Below, piece by piece: positions 17,100-26,156 of a stretch of DNA of 64,000 nucleotides (positions are counted from its first letter, which is position 1; each line of letters starts with the position of its first letter). The notes beneath the pieces were generated by a model. That model searched no databases and was not told the DNA's origin. It saw only the letters and a program-made list of their open reading frames with translations. Source of the DNA: Enterocloster lavalensis (lineage in GTDB: Bacteria; Bacillota; Clostridia; Lachnospirales; Lachnospiraceae); assembly GCF_902364025.1 (NCBI RefSeq), contig NZ_CABJCG010000002.1, forward strand, positions 1 to 64,000, read 5' to 3'. A program made the position numbers and the translations under genes.

Positions 17100-17978
17100 A
17101 TGAAGGAACAAGCGGAGGCTGTGCAGCGGATGCAGGATTATATCGGGGAGCACAGAAACGAGGCCATTACTCTGGCCGATCTGGCGCGGGTCTCGCTGTT
17201 TTCGCCGTGGCATTCTTACCGGCTGTTTAAGCAGTGGACCGGTCTGATGCCCTCCGATTATATTCGGAGGCTGAGACTTTCCACTTCCGCCTTGAAGCTG
17301 CGGGACGGGCAGTGCCGCATCGCCGATGTGGCTTACGAGTACGGGTTCGGCAGCGTGGACGGATATCAGCGGGCGTTTTTGCGGGAATTCGGCTGCAATC
17401 CGCGGGAGTACGCGGCTAATCCGGTGCCCTTGTACCTGTTCACCCCCTATGGAGTCAAGTACAGGGAAATCAGAAAGGAGCCGAGGATGGCGGAGAAAGT
17501 TAGAACTGTTTTTATTCAGGTGATTGAGAAGCCGGCCCGCAAAGCGGTGATCCGGCGCGGAGTCCGGGCGGAGGATTATTTTGCCTACTGTGAGGAGGTG
17601 GGCTGCGACGTCTGGGGGCTGCTTACCAGCATGAGGTCGCTCTGCGGGGAGCCGGTATGCCTCTGGCTGCCGGAGAAGCTGCGAAAGCCCGGGACGTCGG
17701 TGTACGTGCAGGGGGTGGAGGTCCCGGAGGATTACAGCGGTCCGGTGCCTGAGGGATTTGACGTAATCGATCTGCCGGCAGCGAAATATCTGATGTTTCA
17801 GGGGGAGCCCTTTGAGGAGGAGGATTACTGTCAGGCCATCGAGGCGGTCCAGACCGCGGCAAAGGAGTATGATCCGTCGGTGATCGGATACCGGTGGGAT
17901 CGGGAGAATCCGCGGATTCAGCTGGAACCGGTGGGAACCAGGGGATATATTGAGTTGTACGCCATTACGGAGGCGTAG
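17100..17978 (+). CDS. AraC-family regulator with C-terminal GyrI-like effector domain
   Basis: 292 residues. The two helix-turn-helix motifs come first (ITLADLARVSLFSPWHSYRL and IADVAYEYGFGSVDGYQRAF), followed from about residue 135 by a GyrI-like/BacR ligand-binding domain. This order (Rob/SoxS type) is common in regulators that sense drugs or amphipathic ligands. AGGAGGTG precedes the ATG. No target operon is obvious nearby; the gene stands alone between the deaminase operon and the nuclease gene. Confidence 0.88.
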   Translation: MKEQAEAVQRMQDYIGEHRNEAITLADLARVSLFSPWHSYRLFKQWTGLMPSDYIRRLRLSTSALKLRDGQCRIADVAYEYGFGSVDGYQRAFLREFGCNPREYAANPVPLYLFTPYGVKYREIRKEPRMAEKVRTVFIQVIEKPARKAVIRRGVRAEDYFAYCEEVGCDVWGLLTSMRSLCGEPVCLWLPEKLRKPGTSVYVQGVEVPEDYSGPVPEGFDVIDLPAAKYLMFQGEPFEEEDYCQAIEAVQTAAKEYDPSVIGYRWDRENPRIQLEPVGTRGYIELYAITEA

Positions 17979-17989
17979 CAGGAATACGA

Positions 17990-18022
17990 GGCGTGGACAG
18001 CCGGTTGTGGGCTGTCCGCGCC
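17990..18022 (+). terminator. Likely terminator of the AraC/GyrI-like gene
   Basis: GCGTGGACAGCC (17991-18002) pairs with GGCTGTCCGCGC (18010-18021), with one T-G pair. The T-run is weak, so confidence is moderate. The gap 17979-18469 also contains a small hairpin at 18097-18118 (CACCGGC/GCCGGTG), a GATCAATTC direct repeat near 18121-18144 and the element at 18203-18356. Confidence 0.5.
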
Positions 18023-18202
18023 TTGTGATGGTATGGGGTGTTGGCGGTGGAAACGGCCTCTTGCCCTCCGGCGGAGTTTATGTTAAGATAGGCATACACC
18101 GGCGCGTCTGTGCCGGTGACGGATCAATTCTTAGATCAATTCACAGGTTTCTGAAATTCTGGCATATCGCCGGTAATTCAAGACAGAGAAAAGGCAGTTG
18201 GA

Positions 18203-18356
18203 TGTTACTGTTCAGAGGTAATATTCCGCGAGGTGTTTTTTGTGAGTGGAGCGCAGCAAAAGTCACAGAAAACCCGAGGATAGCGGCGCGAAACGGCATT
18301 TTTGCCGTTTCTGTGCATCGCGAAGCGTGTTACTGGAAACGGAGTGTACAGTAACA
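18203..18356. mobile_element. 154-base element bounded by 9-bp inverted repeats (MITE-like or structured repeat)
   Basis: TGTTACTGT (18203-18211) and ACAGTAACA (18348-18356) are exact inverted repeats. Inside are a perfect hairpin GAAACGGCA-TTTT-TGCCGTTTC (18290-18311) and GTTACTG/CAGTAAC (18329-18335 with 18349-18355), which offers a second partner to the right end. Open frames run through it but end without resemblance to any protein I know. It carries no transposase, so if mobile it depends on another element. Confidence 0.45.
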
Positions 18357-18395
18357 GTTGGATATGGGGGTCAGCGCTTATGGGCGGTGGAAATC

Positions 18396-18424
18396 TTGCA
18401 TTTTCCGGAGATATTCCTTATAAT
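18396..18424 (+). promoter_or_regulatory. Promoter of the Rpn nuclease gene
   Basis: TTGCAT (18396-18401), a 17-base spacer and TATAAT (18419-18424), 46 bases before the start codon. Confidence 0.65.
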
Positions 18425-18469
18425 ACGGTTAAGAGTAGTCTCCATGTTTCCGACTGCGGAAGGAGGAAA

Positions 18470-19441
18470 ATGGGGGAAATCGATCTGGTTTTAAACCGCT
18501 ATTTTGAGGACGGGGAGCGGTATGCGGATCTGATCAACGGGTACGCGTTTAACGGGGATCAGGTGGTGAGAAAAGAGGATGTGCAGGAGCTGGATCCCCG
18601 GGAGACCGGGGTGACGGGGAGGCTTGGCAGGCGTCCGGGAATTCAGAAGTACCGGGACAGCATCCGCAGGGTAGTGCTGGGCGCCAGGTTTGTGCTGATC
18701 GGGCTGGAACATCAGGATCAGGTCCACTATGCCATGCCGGTGCGGGTTATGCTGCAGGACGCGGCGGAGTATGACCGCCAGCTGCGCAGAATCCGAAGGG
18801 CAAACCGCCGCGTGGGGGGACTTACGGGCGCGGAGTTCCTGGGAGGATTTACGCGCAGGGACCGCGTTTGCCCGGTGATTACGCTGGTCTTATACTATGG
18901 GAAAACGCCCTGGGACGGGGCGATGGATTTGCACGGTCTGATGGACTGCGCAGGTTACCCTGAGCCCATGCTCCGCCTGGTAAACAACTACCGCCTTCAT
19001 GTATTGGAAGTGCGCCGTTTTGCAAATATCCGGCGTTTCCGCACGGACCTGTACCAGGTATTCGGATTTATCCAGCGTTCCGGGGACAAGGAGGCGGAGC
19101 GGCGGTTTACGGAGGAAAACCGCGTATATTTTGAAGGAATGGATGAGGAAGCGTTTGACGTGATAACAGCCATCACCGGTTCACGGGAATTGGAGCAGGT
19201 GAAGGAGCAGTATCGTGAGGAAGGAGGACGGATCAATATGTGCGAGGCGATTCGTGGGATGATTGAGGATGGGAGAATTGAGGGGCGTTTGGAAGGGAAA
19301 TATGAGGGAGCGCTGGAAAAGACCCGGACGGTAGCTCGCAATATGTATCTGCGCGGGATGTCTGCGGAGGATGCGGCGGCAATCTGCGAGATGGATACTG
19401 CGCAGATTGAGGTCTGGTACAGGGAGTGGGGGAATCGGTAG
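18470..19441 (+). CDS. Rpn-family recombination-promoting nuclease / putative transposase-like protein
   Basis: About 323 residues from ATG 18470, preceded by AAGGAGG. The upstream part of the frame (from 18302) runs through the inverted-repeat element and promoter and is not coding. The N-terminus (LNRYFEDGERYADLINGYAF, QVVRKEDVQELD) and the central RDSIRRVVLGARFVLIGLEHQ and PVITLVLYYG match the PD-(D/E)XK Rpn/YhgA-like family, which is abundant in Lachnospiraceae. E. coli relatives cut DNA and promote RecA-independent recombination. The tail has charged repeats (EDGRIEGRLEGKYEGALEKT) likely to form a helix. It is not linked to inverted repeats of its own, so it should not be called an insertion sequence. 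Confidence 0.85.
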   Translation: MGEIDLVLNRYFEDGERYADLINGYAFNGDQVVRKEDVQELDPRETGVTGRLGRRPGIQKYRDSIRRVVLGARFVLIGLEHQDQVHYAMPVRVMLQDAAEYDRQLRRIRRANRRVGGLTGAEFLGGFTRRDRVCPVITLVLYYGKTPWDGAMDLHGLMDCAGYPEPMLRLVNNYRLHVLEVRRFANIRRFRTDLYQVFGFIQRSGDKEAERRFTEENRVYFEGMDEEAFDVITAITGSRELEQVKEQYREEGGRINMCEAIRGMIEDGRIEGRLEGKYEGALEKTRTVARNMYLRGMSAEDAAAICEMDTAQIEVWYREWGNR

Positions 19442-19493
19442 ACTGCTGCGGGATACTTTTAAAACAATTTGTCCGCAATCCTGAAATTTAATG

Positions 19494-19522
19494 TTGACAG
19501 CCTTATGTAAATCGATTAATAT
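19494..19522 (+). promoter_or_regulatory. Promoter of metK
   Basis: TTGACA (19494-19499), a 17-base spacer and TAATAT (19517-19522), just upstream of the SAM riboswitch. Confidence 0.7.
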
Positions 19523-19565
19523 AGGTTGAGTAACAAAACATACAACCGAATAAAGTTCGTAATAT

Positions 19566-19711
19566 CCCTTATTCAGAGTGGTGGAGGTACAAAGGACCTG
19601 TGAAGCCACGGCAACCCCGGATGAGCGCCGAGTGCGCGAGAGAGCCGGAAGGTGCCAACCTGAGCGAGGAGCGGCTGAGAACAACCGGCGCGCTTGATCG
19701 AGCAATAAGAG
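19566..19711 (+). ncRNA. SAM-I (S-box) riboswitch aptamer
   Basis: The conserved S-box core is present: TCAGAG-GGTGGAGG near the 5' end, then GGACCtgtGAAgccaCGGCAACC, and AAGGTGCCAAccTgAGCGAG later. P1 forms from CTTATT (19568-19573) and AATAAG (19704-19709). It binds S-adenosylmethionine and controls metK, which makes that ligand. Confidence 0.95.
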
Positions 19712-19729
19712 GATTTGAAATCACCATTC

Positions 19730-19762
19730 AAGTCCGCTTTGCTTATTAGCGGACTTTCTTTT
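19730..19762 (+). terminator. Riboswitch-controlled terminator before metK
   Basis: AAGTCCGCT (19730-19738) pairs with AGCGGACTT (19748-19756), followed by TCTTTT. The loop contains CTTATT (19742-19747), the same sequence as the 5' strand of P1. Without SAM it can pair with AATAAG (19704-19709) and break the terminator; with SAM, P1 holds AATAAG and the terminator forms. Confidence 0.88.
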
Positions 19763-19815
19763 ATGTGTGCAAAGCGTTACAGGACAACACTATTTTGTAA
19801 AGGAGAGAAACTTTC

Positions 19816-21012
19816 ATGGAAAAACGTTTATTTACCTCTGAATCCGTAACCGAAGGCCATCCGGATAAAATGTGCGATGCTATTTCCGATGCCATCCTGG
19901 ATGCCCTCTTAGAGCAGGATCCCATGAGCCGCGTGGCCTGCGAGACCGCCACTACCACCGGACTGGTTCTGGTGATGGGCGAGATCACCACCAGCGCCTA
20001 TGTGGACATTCAGAAGATTGTCCGAGAGACGGTGCGGGAGATCGGCTATGACCGCGCGAAATACGGTTTTGACTGCGATACCTGCGGCGTAATCACCGCC
20101 ATCGACGAGCAGTCCAAGGACATCGCTCTGGGCGTGGACAAGGCTCTGGAGGCCAAGGAGGCCGCTGAGTCCGACATGAGCGAGGAAGAGCTCAATTCCA
20201 TCGGCGCGGGCGATCAGGGTATGATGTTCGGCTTTGCCACCAATGAGACGGAAGAGTACATGCCCTACTCCATTTCTATGGCTCACAGGCTGGCCAGACG
20301 CCTGACCGAGGTCCGCAAGAACGGCACCTTGAATTACCTCCGCCCCGACGGAAAGACTCAGGTTACCGTGGAGTACGACGAGAACGACAAACCGGTCCGC
20401 CTGGACGCAGTCGTGCTTTCCACCCAGCACGATGAGAATGTGTCCCAGGAGCAGATTCATGCGGATATCAAAAAGTATGTGTTCGATGAGATTATCCCCG
20501 CCCACATGGTGGACGAGAATACCAAGTTCTTTATCAACCCAACCGGCCGTTTTGTGATCGGAGGTCCCCAGGGTGACAGCGGTCTGACCGGCCGCAAGAT
20601 CATCGTGGACAGCTACGGCGGCTACGCCCGTCACGGCGGCGGCGCGTTCTCCGGCAAGGACTGCACCAAGGTGGACCGCTCCGCGGCCTACGCCGCCCGC
20701 TATGTGGCCAAGAACATTGTGGCGGCGGGGCTGGCTGACAAGTGTGAGATCCAGCTGTCCTACGCTATCGGCGTGGCCCATCCCACCTCCATCATGGTGG
20801 AGACCTTTGGCACCGGAAAGCTCAGCGACGACGCTCTGGTGCAGATTATCCGCTCCAAGTTCGACCTGCGCCCGGCCGGAATCATCAAGATGCTGGACCT
20901 GCGCAGACCCATCTACAAGCAGACTGCCGCTTACGGCCACTTTGGCCGCAACGACCTGGATCTGCCCTGGGAGAGACTGGATAAGGTGGAGCTGTTGAAG
21001 GCGTATCTGTAA
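19816..21012 (+). CDS. metK: S-adenosylmethionine synthetase
   Basis: 398 residues. Makes SAM from methionine and ATP. Signatures: [10 protein letters not shown] at the start, the [10 protein letters not shown] loop, and GGGAFSGKD in the ATP/phosphate region; length is normal. It is a single gene under an S-box riboswitch, giving feedback by its product. A strong hairpin terminator follows (21061-21107). Confidence 0.98.
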   Translation: MEKRLFTSESVTEGHPDKMCDAISDAILDALLEQDPMSRVACETATTTGLVLVMGEITTSAYVDIQKIVRETVREIGYDRAKYGFDCDTCGVITAIDEQSKDIALGVDKALEAKEAAESDMSEEELNSIGAGDQGMMFGFATNETEEYMPYSISMAHRLARRLTEVRKNGTLNYLRPDGKTQVTVEYDENDKPVRLDAVVLSTQHDENVSQEQIHADIKKYVFDEIIPAHMVDENTKFFINPTGRFVIGGPQGDSGLTGRKIIVDSYGGYARHGGGAFSGKDCTKVDRSAAYAARYVAKNIVAAGLADKCEIQLSYAIGVAHPTSIMVETFGTGKLSDDALVQIIRSKFDLRPAGIIKMLDLRRPIYKQTAAYGHFGRNDLDLPWERLDKVELLKAYL

Positions 21013-21060
21013 AAAGTATAAGTGGAAACAGCGGGCAGACGAAATAGCCCGAAAATGAAA

Positions 21061-21107
21061 AACGGCCTCCCGCCGGTGATATAAAATATCACGGTGGAGG
21101 CTGTTTT
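21061..21107 (+). terminator. Terminator of metK
   Basis: AACGGCCTCC...GTGATAT (21061-21082) pairs with ATATCAC...GGAGGCTGTT (21086-21105) around AAA with small bulges, followed by TTTC. Confidence 0.75.
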
Positions 21108-21373
21108 CTATTGAACCGGAATCACAAATGGATATTTAGTGCCTGTTTAAAACGCAGGATACGCTTTTCAAATGCTGCATTCAAGTGTCTGATAAGCAGT
21201 TACATACAGTACCAGCTTCTATTCTTCGGTTGCCATACAAACCCCGCTTTCTTATAATGAATGTGTACTGCCATTATCTCATAAAAACAAGCATTTTTCC
21301 ACCAGGGGAAAGGCCGATGGCGAATGTACCCAATTCAGCCCGCAAAAAAATTAAAAATTCTATAATTTTTGTA

Positions 21374-21391
21374 TTGACATTTTTTTAACAA
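21374..21391. promoter_or_regulatory. Weak second Rex-like site over the adhE -35 element
   Basis: Right half TTAACAA (21385-21391) is perfect. The left half TTGACAT matches the TTGTTAA consensus at four of seven positions with the right 18-base overall length. Confidence 0.35.
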
Positions 21392-21402
21392 TACTTTATA
21401 AT
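21374..21402 (+). promoter_or_regulatory. Promoter of adhE
   Basis: Consensus TTGACA (21374-21379), 17-base spacer, TATAAT (21397-21402). The short open frame at 21185-21388 ends in this promoter and is not considered a gene; otherwise 21108-21370 shows nothing recognisable. Confidence 0.85.
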
Positions 21403-21415
21403 GCAAACAGTGAGA

Positions 21416-21433
21416 TTGTTAATTAATTATCAA
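21416..21433. promoter_or_regulatory. Rex-like operator downstream of the adhE -10
   Basis: TTGTTAATTAATTATCAA matches the Rex consensus TTGTTAA-N4-TTAACAA with one mismatch. Rex is the NADH/NAD-sensing repressor of fermentation genes, and adhE is a known target in clostridia. Its position, starting 14 bases after the -10, suits repression. Confidence 0.65.
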
Positions 21434-21489
21434 TTAGCAATATATGAATTAAACCGAGCACAAACACAAGGAAAATGGAGGAAAAGGAA

Positions 21490-24102
21490 ATGGCAAAGAT
21501 GAAAGAACTGGTTGTTCCCGAAATCATTGACAGCGTAGACGGACTTGTTGCGAAGATGAACGCAATGCGCGAGGCGCAGAAGATTTTCGCGACCTACACT
21601 CAGGAGCAGGTCGATAAAATTTTCTTTGCGGCGGCCAGCGCGGCTGACAAGATGCGCCTTCCCCTGGCGAAGATGGCGGTTGAGGAGACCGGCATGGGCG
21701 TGGTAGAGGACAAGGTGATCAAAAATAACTACGCGGCCGAGTACATTTACAATGCATATAAAGACACCAAGACGGTTGGCGTGATCGAGGAGGATAAGGC
21801 TTATGGGATCAAGAAGATCGCAGAGCCCATCGGCCTGATCGCAGCGGTTATCCCCACCACCAACCCCACCAGCACCGCGATCTTCAAGTCCTTAATCTGC
21901 TTGAAGACCCGCAACGCCATCATCATTTCCCCACATCCCCGTGCGAAGAACTGCACCATCGAGGCTGCGAGAATCGTTCTGGAAGCGGCGGTTAAGGCCG
22001 GCGCTCCGGCGGGAATCATCGGCTGGATCGATGTTCCGTCCCTGGAGCTGACCAACGAGGTTATGAGAAACTCCGACCTGATCCTGGCCACCGGCGGCCC
22101 CGGCATGGTAAAGGCGGCTTACTCCTCCGGCAAACCCGCCCTGGGCGTTGGCGCCGGAAATACCCCGGTTATCATCGACGACACCGCGGATATCAAGATG
22201 GCGGTCAGCTCCATCATCCACTCCAAGACCTTTGACAACGGTATGATCTGCGCTTCCGAGCAGTCCGTGACCGTGATGGAGTCCATTTACAAAGAAGTCA
22301 GAAAAGAATTTGAATACAGAGGCTGTTATTTCCTGAAGCAGGGAGAGATCGACAAGGTCCGCAAGACCATCCTGGTGAACGGCGCGCTGAACGCCAAGAT
22401 CGTTGGACAGCCCGCATACAAGATCGCCAAGCTGGCAGGCGTCGAGGTGCCCGAGGCCACCAAGATTCTTATCGGCGAGGTTGAGTCCGTGGACATCAGC
22501 GAGGAGTTCGCTCACGAGAAACTGTCCCCCGTGCTGGCCATGTACAAGGCTAAAACCTTTGAGGAGGCCCTGGCTAAGGCGGAGCGCCTGGTGGCGGACG
22601 GCGGCTACGGCCATACCGCTTCCCTGTATGTGAATGTCAATGAAACCGAGAAGATCATGAAGCACGCAGAGCGCATGAAGACCTGCCGTATCGTGATCAA
22701 CACTCCTTCCTCCCACGGCGGCATCGGCGACCTGTACAACTTCAAGCTGGCTCCGTCCCTGACCCTGGGCTGCGGCTCCTGGGGCGGCAACTCCGTTTCC
22801 GAGAACGTCGGCGTGAAGCACTTACTGAATGTGAAGACCGTTGCTGAGAGGAGAGAGAACATGTTGTGGTTCCGTGCACCTGAGAAGGTTTACTTTAAGA
22901 AGGGCTGCCTGCCGGTAGCGCTGCAAGAGCTGAAGGACGTGATGGGCAAGAAGAGAGCGTTCATCGTAACCGACTCCTTCCTGTACAAGAACGGTTATAC
23001 CCATGCGATTACCGACCGTCTCACCGAGATGGGAATTACCTACACCGTATTCTCCGACGTGCAGCCCGACCCGACCCTGGCAAACGCACAGGCAGGCGCC
23101 AAGCTGATGAGAGATTTCGAGCCCGACGTGATCCTGGCAATGGGCGGCGGCTCCGCAATGGACGCCGGCAAGATCATGTGGGTGCTGTACGAGCATCCGG
23201 AAGTGGATTTCATGGATATGGCAATGCGGTTCATCGATATCCGCAAGCGCGTTTACACCTTCCCGAAGATGGGCGAGAAAGCGACCTTCATCGCGGTTCC
23301 CACCTCCTCCGGTACAGGTTCCGAGGTGACCCCCTTCGCCGTTATCACCGATCAGGAGACCGGCATCAAGTATCCGCTGGCTGACTACCAGCTGCTGCCC
23401 AACATGGCGATTGTGGATACGGACAATATGATGAGCCAGCCCAGAGGTCTGACCAGCGCTTCCGGCGTTGACGTACTGACCCACGCTCTGGAAGCCTACG
23501 CTTCCGTGATGGCCACCGACTACACCGACGGCCTGGCACTGAAGGCCATGAAGAACGTATTTGACTACCTGCCCACCGCTTACAATGAGCCGAGCAATGT
23601 GGACGCCCGCCAGAAGATGGCCGACGCCTCCTGCATGGCCGGTATGGCATTTGCCAACGCGTTCCTGGGCGTATGCCACTCCATGGCGCATAAGCTGGGC
23701 GCGTTCCACCACCTGCCCCACGGCGTTGCAAACGCGCTGATGATCTCCCTGGTTGTGGAGTTCAACGCGGATGAGAACCCGCGCAAGATGGGAACCTTCT
23801 CCCAGTACCAGTATCCGCACACCCAGGCCAGATACGCGGAGTGCGCGCGCTTCTGCGGAATCAACGCCAAGGACGACGCCGAGGCTGTGAAGAAGCTGAT
23901 CGAGAAGATCGAGGAGTTAAAGAAGACCGTTGGTATCAAGTCCAGCATCAAGGAGTACGGTATCGACGAGCAGGACTTCTTAGACAGACTGGACGACATG
24001 GTCGAGCAGGCATTCGACGACCAGTGCACCGGCGCAAACCCGAGATACCCGCTGATGAGCGAGATCAAGGACATGTATTTAAAAGCTTACTACGGTAAAT
24101 AA
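21490..24102 (+). CDS. adhE: Bifunctional acetaldehyde-CoA / alcohol dehydrogenase
   Basis: About 870 residues. Reduces acetyl-CoA to acetaldehyde and then ethanol using NADH. The N-terminal half is a CoA-acylating aldehyde dehydrogenase with catalytic Cys in FDNGMICASEQS. The C-terminal half is an iron-dependent alcohol dehydrogenase with the NAD-binding GGGSAMDAGK and the metal region HSMAHKLGAFHHLPHG. The members of this family form long helical filaments (spirosomes). GGAGG at 21477-21481 sets the start at ATG 21490; the ATG at 21475 overlaps that site. Single gene with its own promoter, Rex-like operators and terminator. Confidence 0.97.
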   Translation: MAKMKELVVPEIIDSVDGLVAKMNAMREAQKIFATYTQEQVDKIFFAAASAADKMRLPLAKMAVEETGMGVVEDKVIKNNYAAEYIYNAYKDTKTVGVIEEDKAYGIKKIAEPIGLIAAVIPTTNPTSTAIFKSLICLKTRNAIIISPHPRAKNCTIEAARIVLEAAVKAGAPAGIIGWIDVPSLELTNEVMRNSDLILATGGPGMVKAAYSSGKPALGVGAGNTPVIIDDTADIKMAVSSIIHSKTFDNGMICASEQSVTVMESIYKEVRKEFEYRGCYFLKQGEIDKVRKTILVNGALNAKIVGQPAYKIAKLAGVEVPEATKILIGEVESVDISEEFAHEKLSPVLAMYKAKTFEEALAKAERLVADGGYGHTASLYVNVNETEKIMKHAERMKTCRIVINTPSSHGGIGDLYNFKLAPSLTLGCGSWGGNSVSENVGVKHLLNVKTVAERRENMLWFRAPEKVYFKKGCLPVALQELKDVMGKKRAFIVTDSFLYKNGYTHAITDRLTEMGITYTVFSDVQPDPTLANAQAGAKLMRDFEPDVILAMGGGSAMDAGKIMWVLYEHPEVDFMDMAMRFIDIRKRVYTFPKMGEKATFIAVPTSSGTGSEVTPFAVITDQETGIKYPLADYQLLPNMAIVDTDNMMSQPRGLTSASGVDVLTHALEAYASVMATDYTDGLALKAMKNVFDYLPTAYNEPSNVDARQKMADASCMAGMAFANAFLGVCHSMAHKLGAFHHLPHGVANALMISLVVEFNADENPRKMGTFSQYQYPHTQARYAECARFCGINAKDDAEAVKKLIEKIEELKKTVGIKSSIKEYGIDEQDFLDRLDDMVEQAFDDQCTGANPRYPLMSEIKDMYLKAYYGK

Positions 24103-24149
24103 TTTGATTCCCGTTTGGGAAATACCTTTATCCTTTGTGTTTGGGAGAG

Positions 24150-24177
24150 GCCGCCTGTTGTGTGACAGGCGGCTTCT
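24150..24177 (+). terminator. Terminator of adhE
   Basis: GCCGCCTGT (24150-24158) and ACAGGCGGC (24165-24173) pair perfectly with a 6-base loop, followed by TTCTT. Confidence 0.75.
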
Positions 24178-24333
24178 TCGCATCTCTGCCCGGCGGCGTG
24201 CATTCCGCACCCGGTGGGATTTTTCTGTATTTCGTATTTTCACAACGGCCATATGGTTAAAATGCCTTTTGCTGCGTTGAAAAAATATTAGCACTATACA
24301 ATTAATACAAATAACTGGACTTGTAACCAGAAT

Positions 24334-24496
24334 GATCATATAAAACGAGCATAAAAACGATGATATAGTAAAATTATGGGGACATATTGACGAAACAATC
24401 ATATAAATTACTAAATAATCATATAAAACACTTTAAATAATCATAAAGCTGTGATAATATGATTTCACAAGAGAACAACAAGATAAATATATGATT
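24334..24496. promoter_or_regulatory. Array of AATCATA motifs upstream of ulaG (candidate operators)
   Basis: Direct copies of (A/G)ATCATATAAA begin near 24334, at 24397 and 24417; AATCATAAA at 24439. Inverted copies (AATATGATT, TATATGATT) lie at 24456 and 24488. The central copies are 20 and 22 bases apart, about two helical turns. The likely binder is the DeoR-family regulator encoded at 28095. The region 24180-24333 shows nothing else I recognise. Confidence 0.5.
24432..24460 (+). promoter_or_regulatory. Candidate promoter of the ula cluster
   Basis: TTTAAA (24432-24437), a 17-base spacer and TAATAT (24455-24460) with TG one base upstream. One AATCATA motif lies inside the spacer. Confidence 0.4.
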
Positions 24497-24536
24497 GTTA
24501 TGATCGATTTGCGGTTAAAAAGGAGGAATAAGTAGA

Positions 24537-25595
24537 ATGAGTAAGGTTGAAGAGCTCACAAGAGAAAAATGGGTTTTGGGCGCGTTCCCGGAGTGGGGGA
24601 CCTGGCTGAACGAGGAGATCGACAACGAGGTGGTTCAGCCCGGCACCTTCGCGATGTGGTGGATCGGCTGCACAGGAATGTGGTTCAAGACGGAGAACGA
24701 CACCAACATTGCCATTGACCTGTGGTTTGGGAACGGAAAGCGCACCCAGAAGAACAAGGAGATGGCGCCCTTCCACCAGATGCGCAACATGACCGGAGGA
24801 AGAAACACCCAGCCCAACCTGCGCGCCGCTCCGATTGTGTACGATCCCTTTGCGGTGACCAAGGTGGACGCAGTTCTCTCCACCCATTATCACAACGATC
24901 ATATCGATCCGTTCTTTGCGGCCGCTGTGATGCAGAACTGTGCGGATGACGTGCCTTTCATCGGGCCGAAAGAAAGTGTTGAGAAATGGCTGAGCTACGG
25001 CGTTCCGGGAGACCGCTGCAGGGTGGTGAAGCCGGGGGATGTGGTGAAGGTGAAGGATTGTGAGATCGTGGTGCTGGATTCCTTTGACCGGACCTGCCTG
25101 GTGACCGTGGAGGAGGACGTGCGCGGCGTCTGCCCCACCAATATGGATGAGAAGGCTGTGAACTACCTGATCAAGACCCCGGCTGGAAATGTTTACCACA
25201 GCGGAGATTCCCACTACTCCACCTACTACGCCAAACACGGCAAGGACTACGACATCGACATCGCCCTGGGTTCCTACGGCGAGAACCCGGCGGGCTGCCA
25301 GGACAAGATGACCTCCGTGGACATTTTGAGAATGGCCGAGGCCCTGCGCTGTAAGGTTGTGATCCCGTTCCACTACGACGTATGGACCAACTTTAAGGCC
25401 GATCCCCAGGAGATCATGCTGCTCTACAACTACAAGAAGCACGTGCTGGATTACCAGTTCCATCCGTTCATCTGGGATGTGGGCGGCAAGTATGTGTGGC
25501 CTCTGGACCGGGATAAATTGCAGTATCACTACCGCAGAGGTTTTGAGGATTGCTTTACCGAGGAACCCAACGTTCCGTTCCGTTCCATTCTGTAA
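24537..25595 (+). CDS. ulaG: L-ascorbate-6-phosphate lactonase
   Basis: 352 residues of the metallo-beta-lactamase fold. Opens the lactone ring of L-ascorbate 6-phosphate to give 3-keto-L-gulonate 6-phosphate. The metal site is [12 protein letters not shown], with further ligands around [11 protein letters not shown] and IPFHYDVW; the N-terminus ([23 protein letters not shown]) is typical of UlaG. AAGGAGG precedes the ATG. It is first in the ascorbate cluster and followed by the PTS genes. Confidence 0.95.
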   Translation: MSKVEELTREKWVLGAFPEWGTWLNEEIDNEVVQPGTFAMWWIGCTGMWFKTENDTNIAIDLWFGNGKRTQKNKEMAPFHQMRNMTGGRNTQPNLRAAPIVYDPFAVTKVDAVLSTHYHNDHIDPFFAAAVMQNCADDVPFIGPKESVEKWLSYGVPGDRCRVVKPGDVVKVKDCEIVVLDSFDRTCLVTVEEDVRGVCPTNMDEKAVNYLIKTPAGNVYHSGDSHYSTYYAKHGKDYDIDIALGSYGENPAGCQDKMTSVDILRMAEALRCKVVIPFHYDVWTNFKADPQEIMLLYNYKKHVLDYQFHPFIWDVGGKYVWPLDRDKLQYHYRRGFEDCFTEEPNVPFRSIL

Positions 25596-25622
25596 CTGTT
25601 TGACTGTAGAGGGGTATTTAAG

Positions 25623-26078
25623 ATGTTAAGAGAGTTCGTTGAGAAGAAACATTATAAATTTGCCGCGGGCGCTGAAACCTGGCAGGAAGCCGTCCGAATG
25701 AGCTGTGAGAGTCTGGAGGCAGACGGTACGGTTAACGCCCGGTACGCGGAGGAAATTATCCGCTGCGTGGAAAAGTACGGCCCGTACATCATCATTATGC
25801 CGGATGTGGCGATGCCCCATTCCCAGGAGGGGTCGGCGAATGTAAACAAGACTGCAATCGGTTTTATGAAGCTGGAAAAGCCGGTGAGCTTTGATCCCGG
25901 TGATCCGGAGAAGGACGCCACACTGTTTTTCACCCTGGCGGCCAGCGATTCGGACCAGCATATGGCGAATATGGTAAAGCTGTCCGAGATGCTGATGACG
26001 GACGGGGTGGCGGATGCACTGAAAGCCGCCCATACACCGGAGGATCTCTTAGCAATACAGGAAAAGTACCTGGATTAA
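25623..26078 (+). CDS. ulaC: PTS ascorbate-specific EIIA component
   Basis: 151 residues of the PTS-EIIA type 2 fold. His66 in the MPHSQEG motif accepts phosphate from HPr and passes it to EIIB. Located between ulaG and the EIIC gene, on one transcript. Confidence 0.92.
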   Translation: MLREFVEKKHYKFAAGAETWQEAVRMSCESLEADGTVNARYAEEIIRCVEKYGPYIIIMPDVAMPHSQEGSANVNKTAIGFMKLEKPVSFDPGDPEKDATLFFTLAASDSDQHMANMVKLSEMLMTDGVADALKAAHTPEDLLAIQEKYLD

Positions 26079-26156
26079 CCATTTTGACGCATTCAGAAAA
26101 CACTTCACGTTTCATCAGCCTTACGGTTGATGACGAGGTTGAATAGGGGGATTTAT

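Noticed and set aside
14580..17213. 877-residue antisense open frame across the deaminase genes
   Set aside because: It lies opposite two clearly recognisable enzymes with conserved catalytic motifs, and its His/Pro/Arg-rich sequence is the usual shadow of GC-rich codon use. The same applies to long antisense frames at 397-1908, 6630-8660 and 22822-23820.
18246..18494. Short open frames through the inverted-repeat element
   Set aside because: Several frames are open across the hairpins, none has a good ribosome site, and the element looks like structured non-coding DNA.
18470..19441. Calling the Rpn protein an insertion sequence transposase
   Set aside because: The protein is a nuclease of the Rpn family with its own promoter and no flanking inverted repeats or target duplications visible at its ends.
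21185..21388. 67-residue open frame before adhE
   Set aside because: It ends inside the adhE promoter and has no ribosome site or recognisable sequence.
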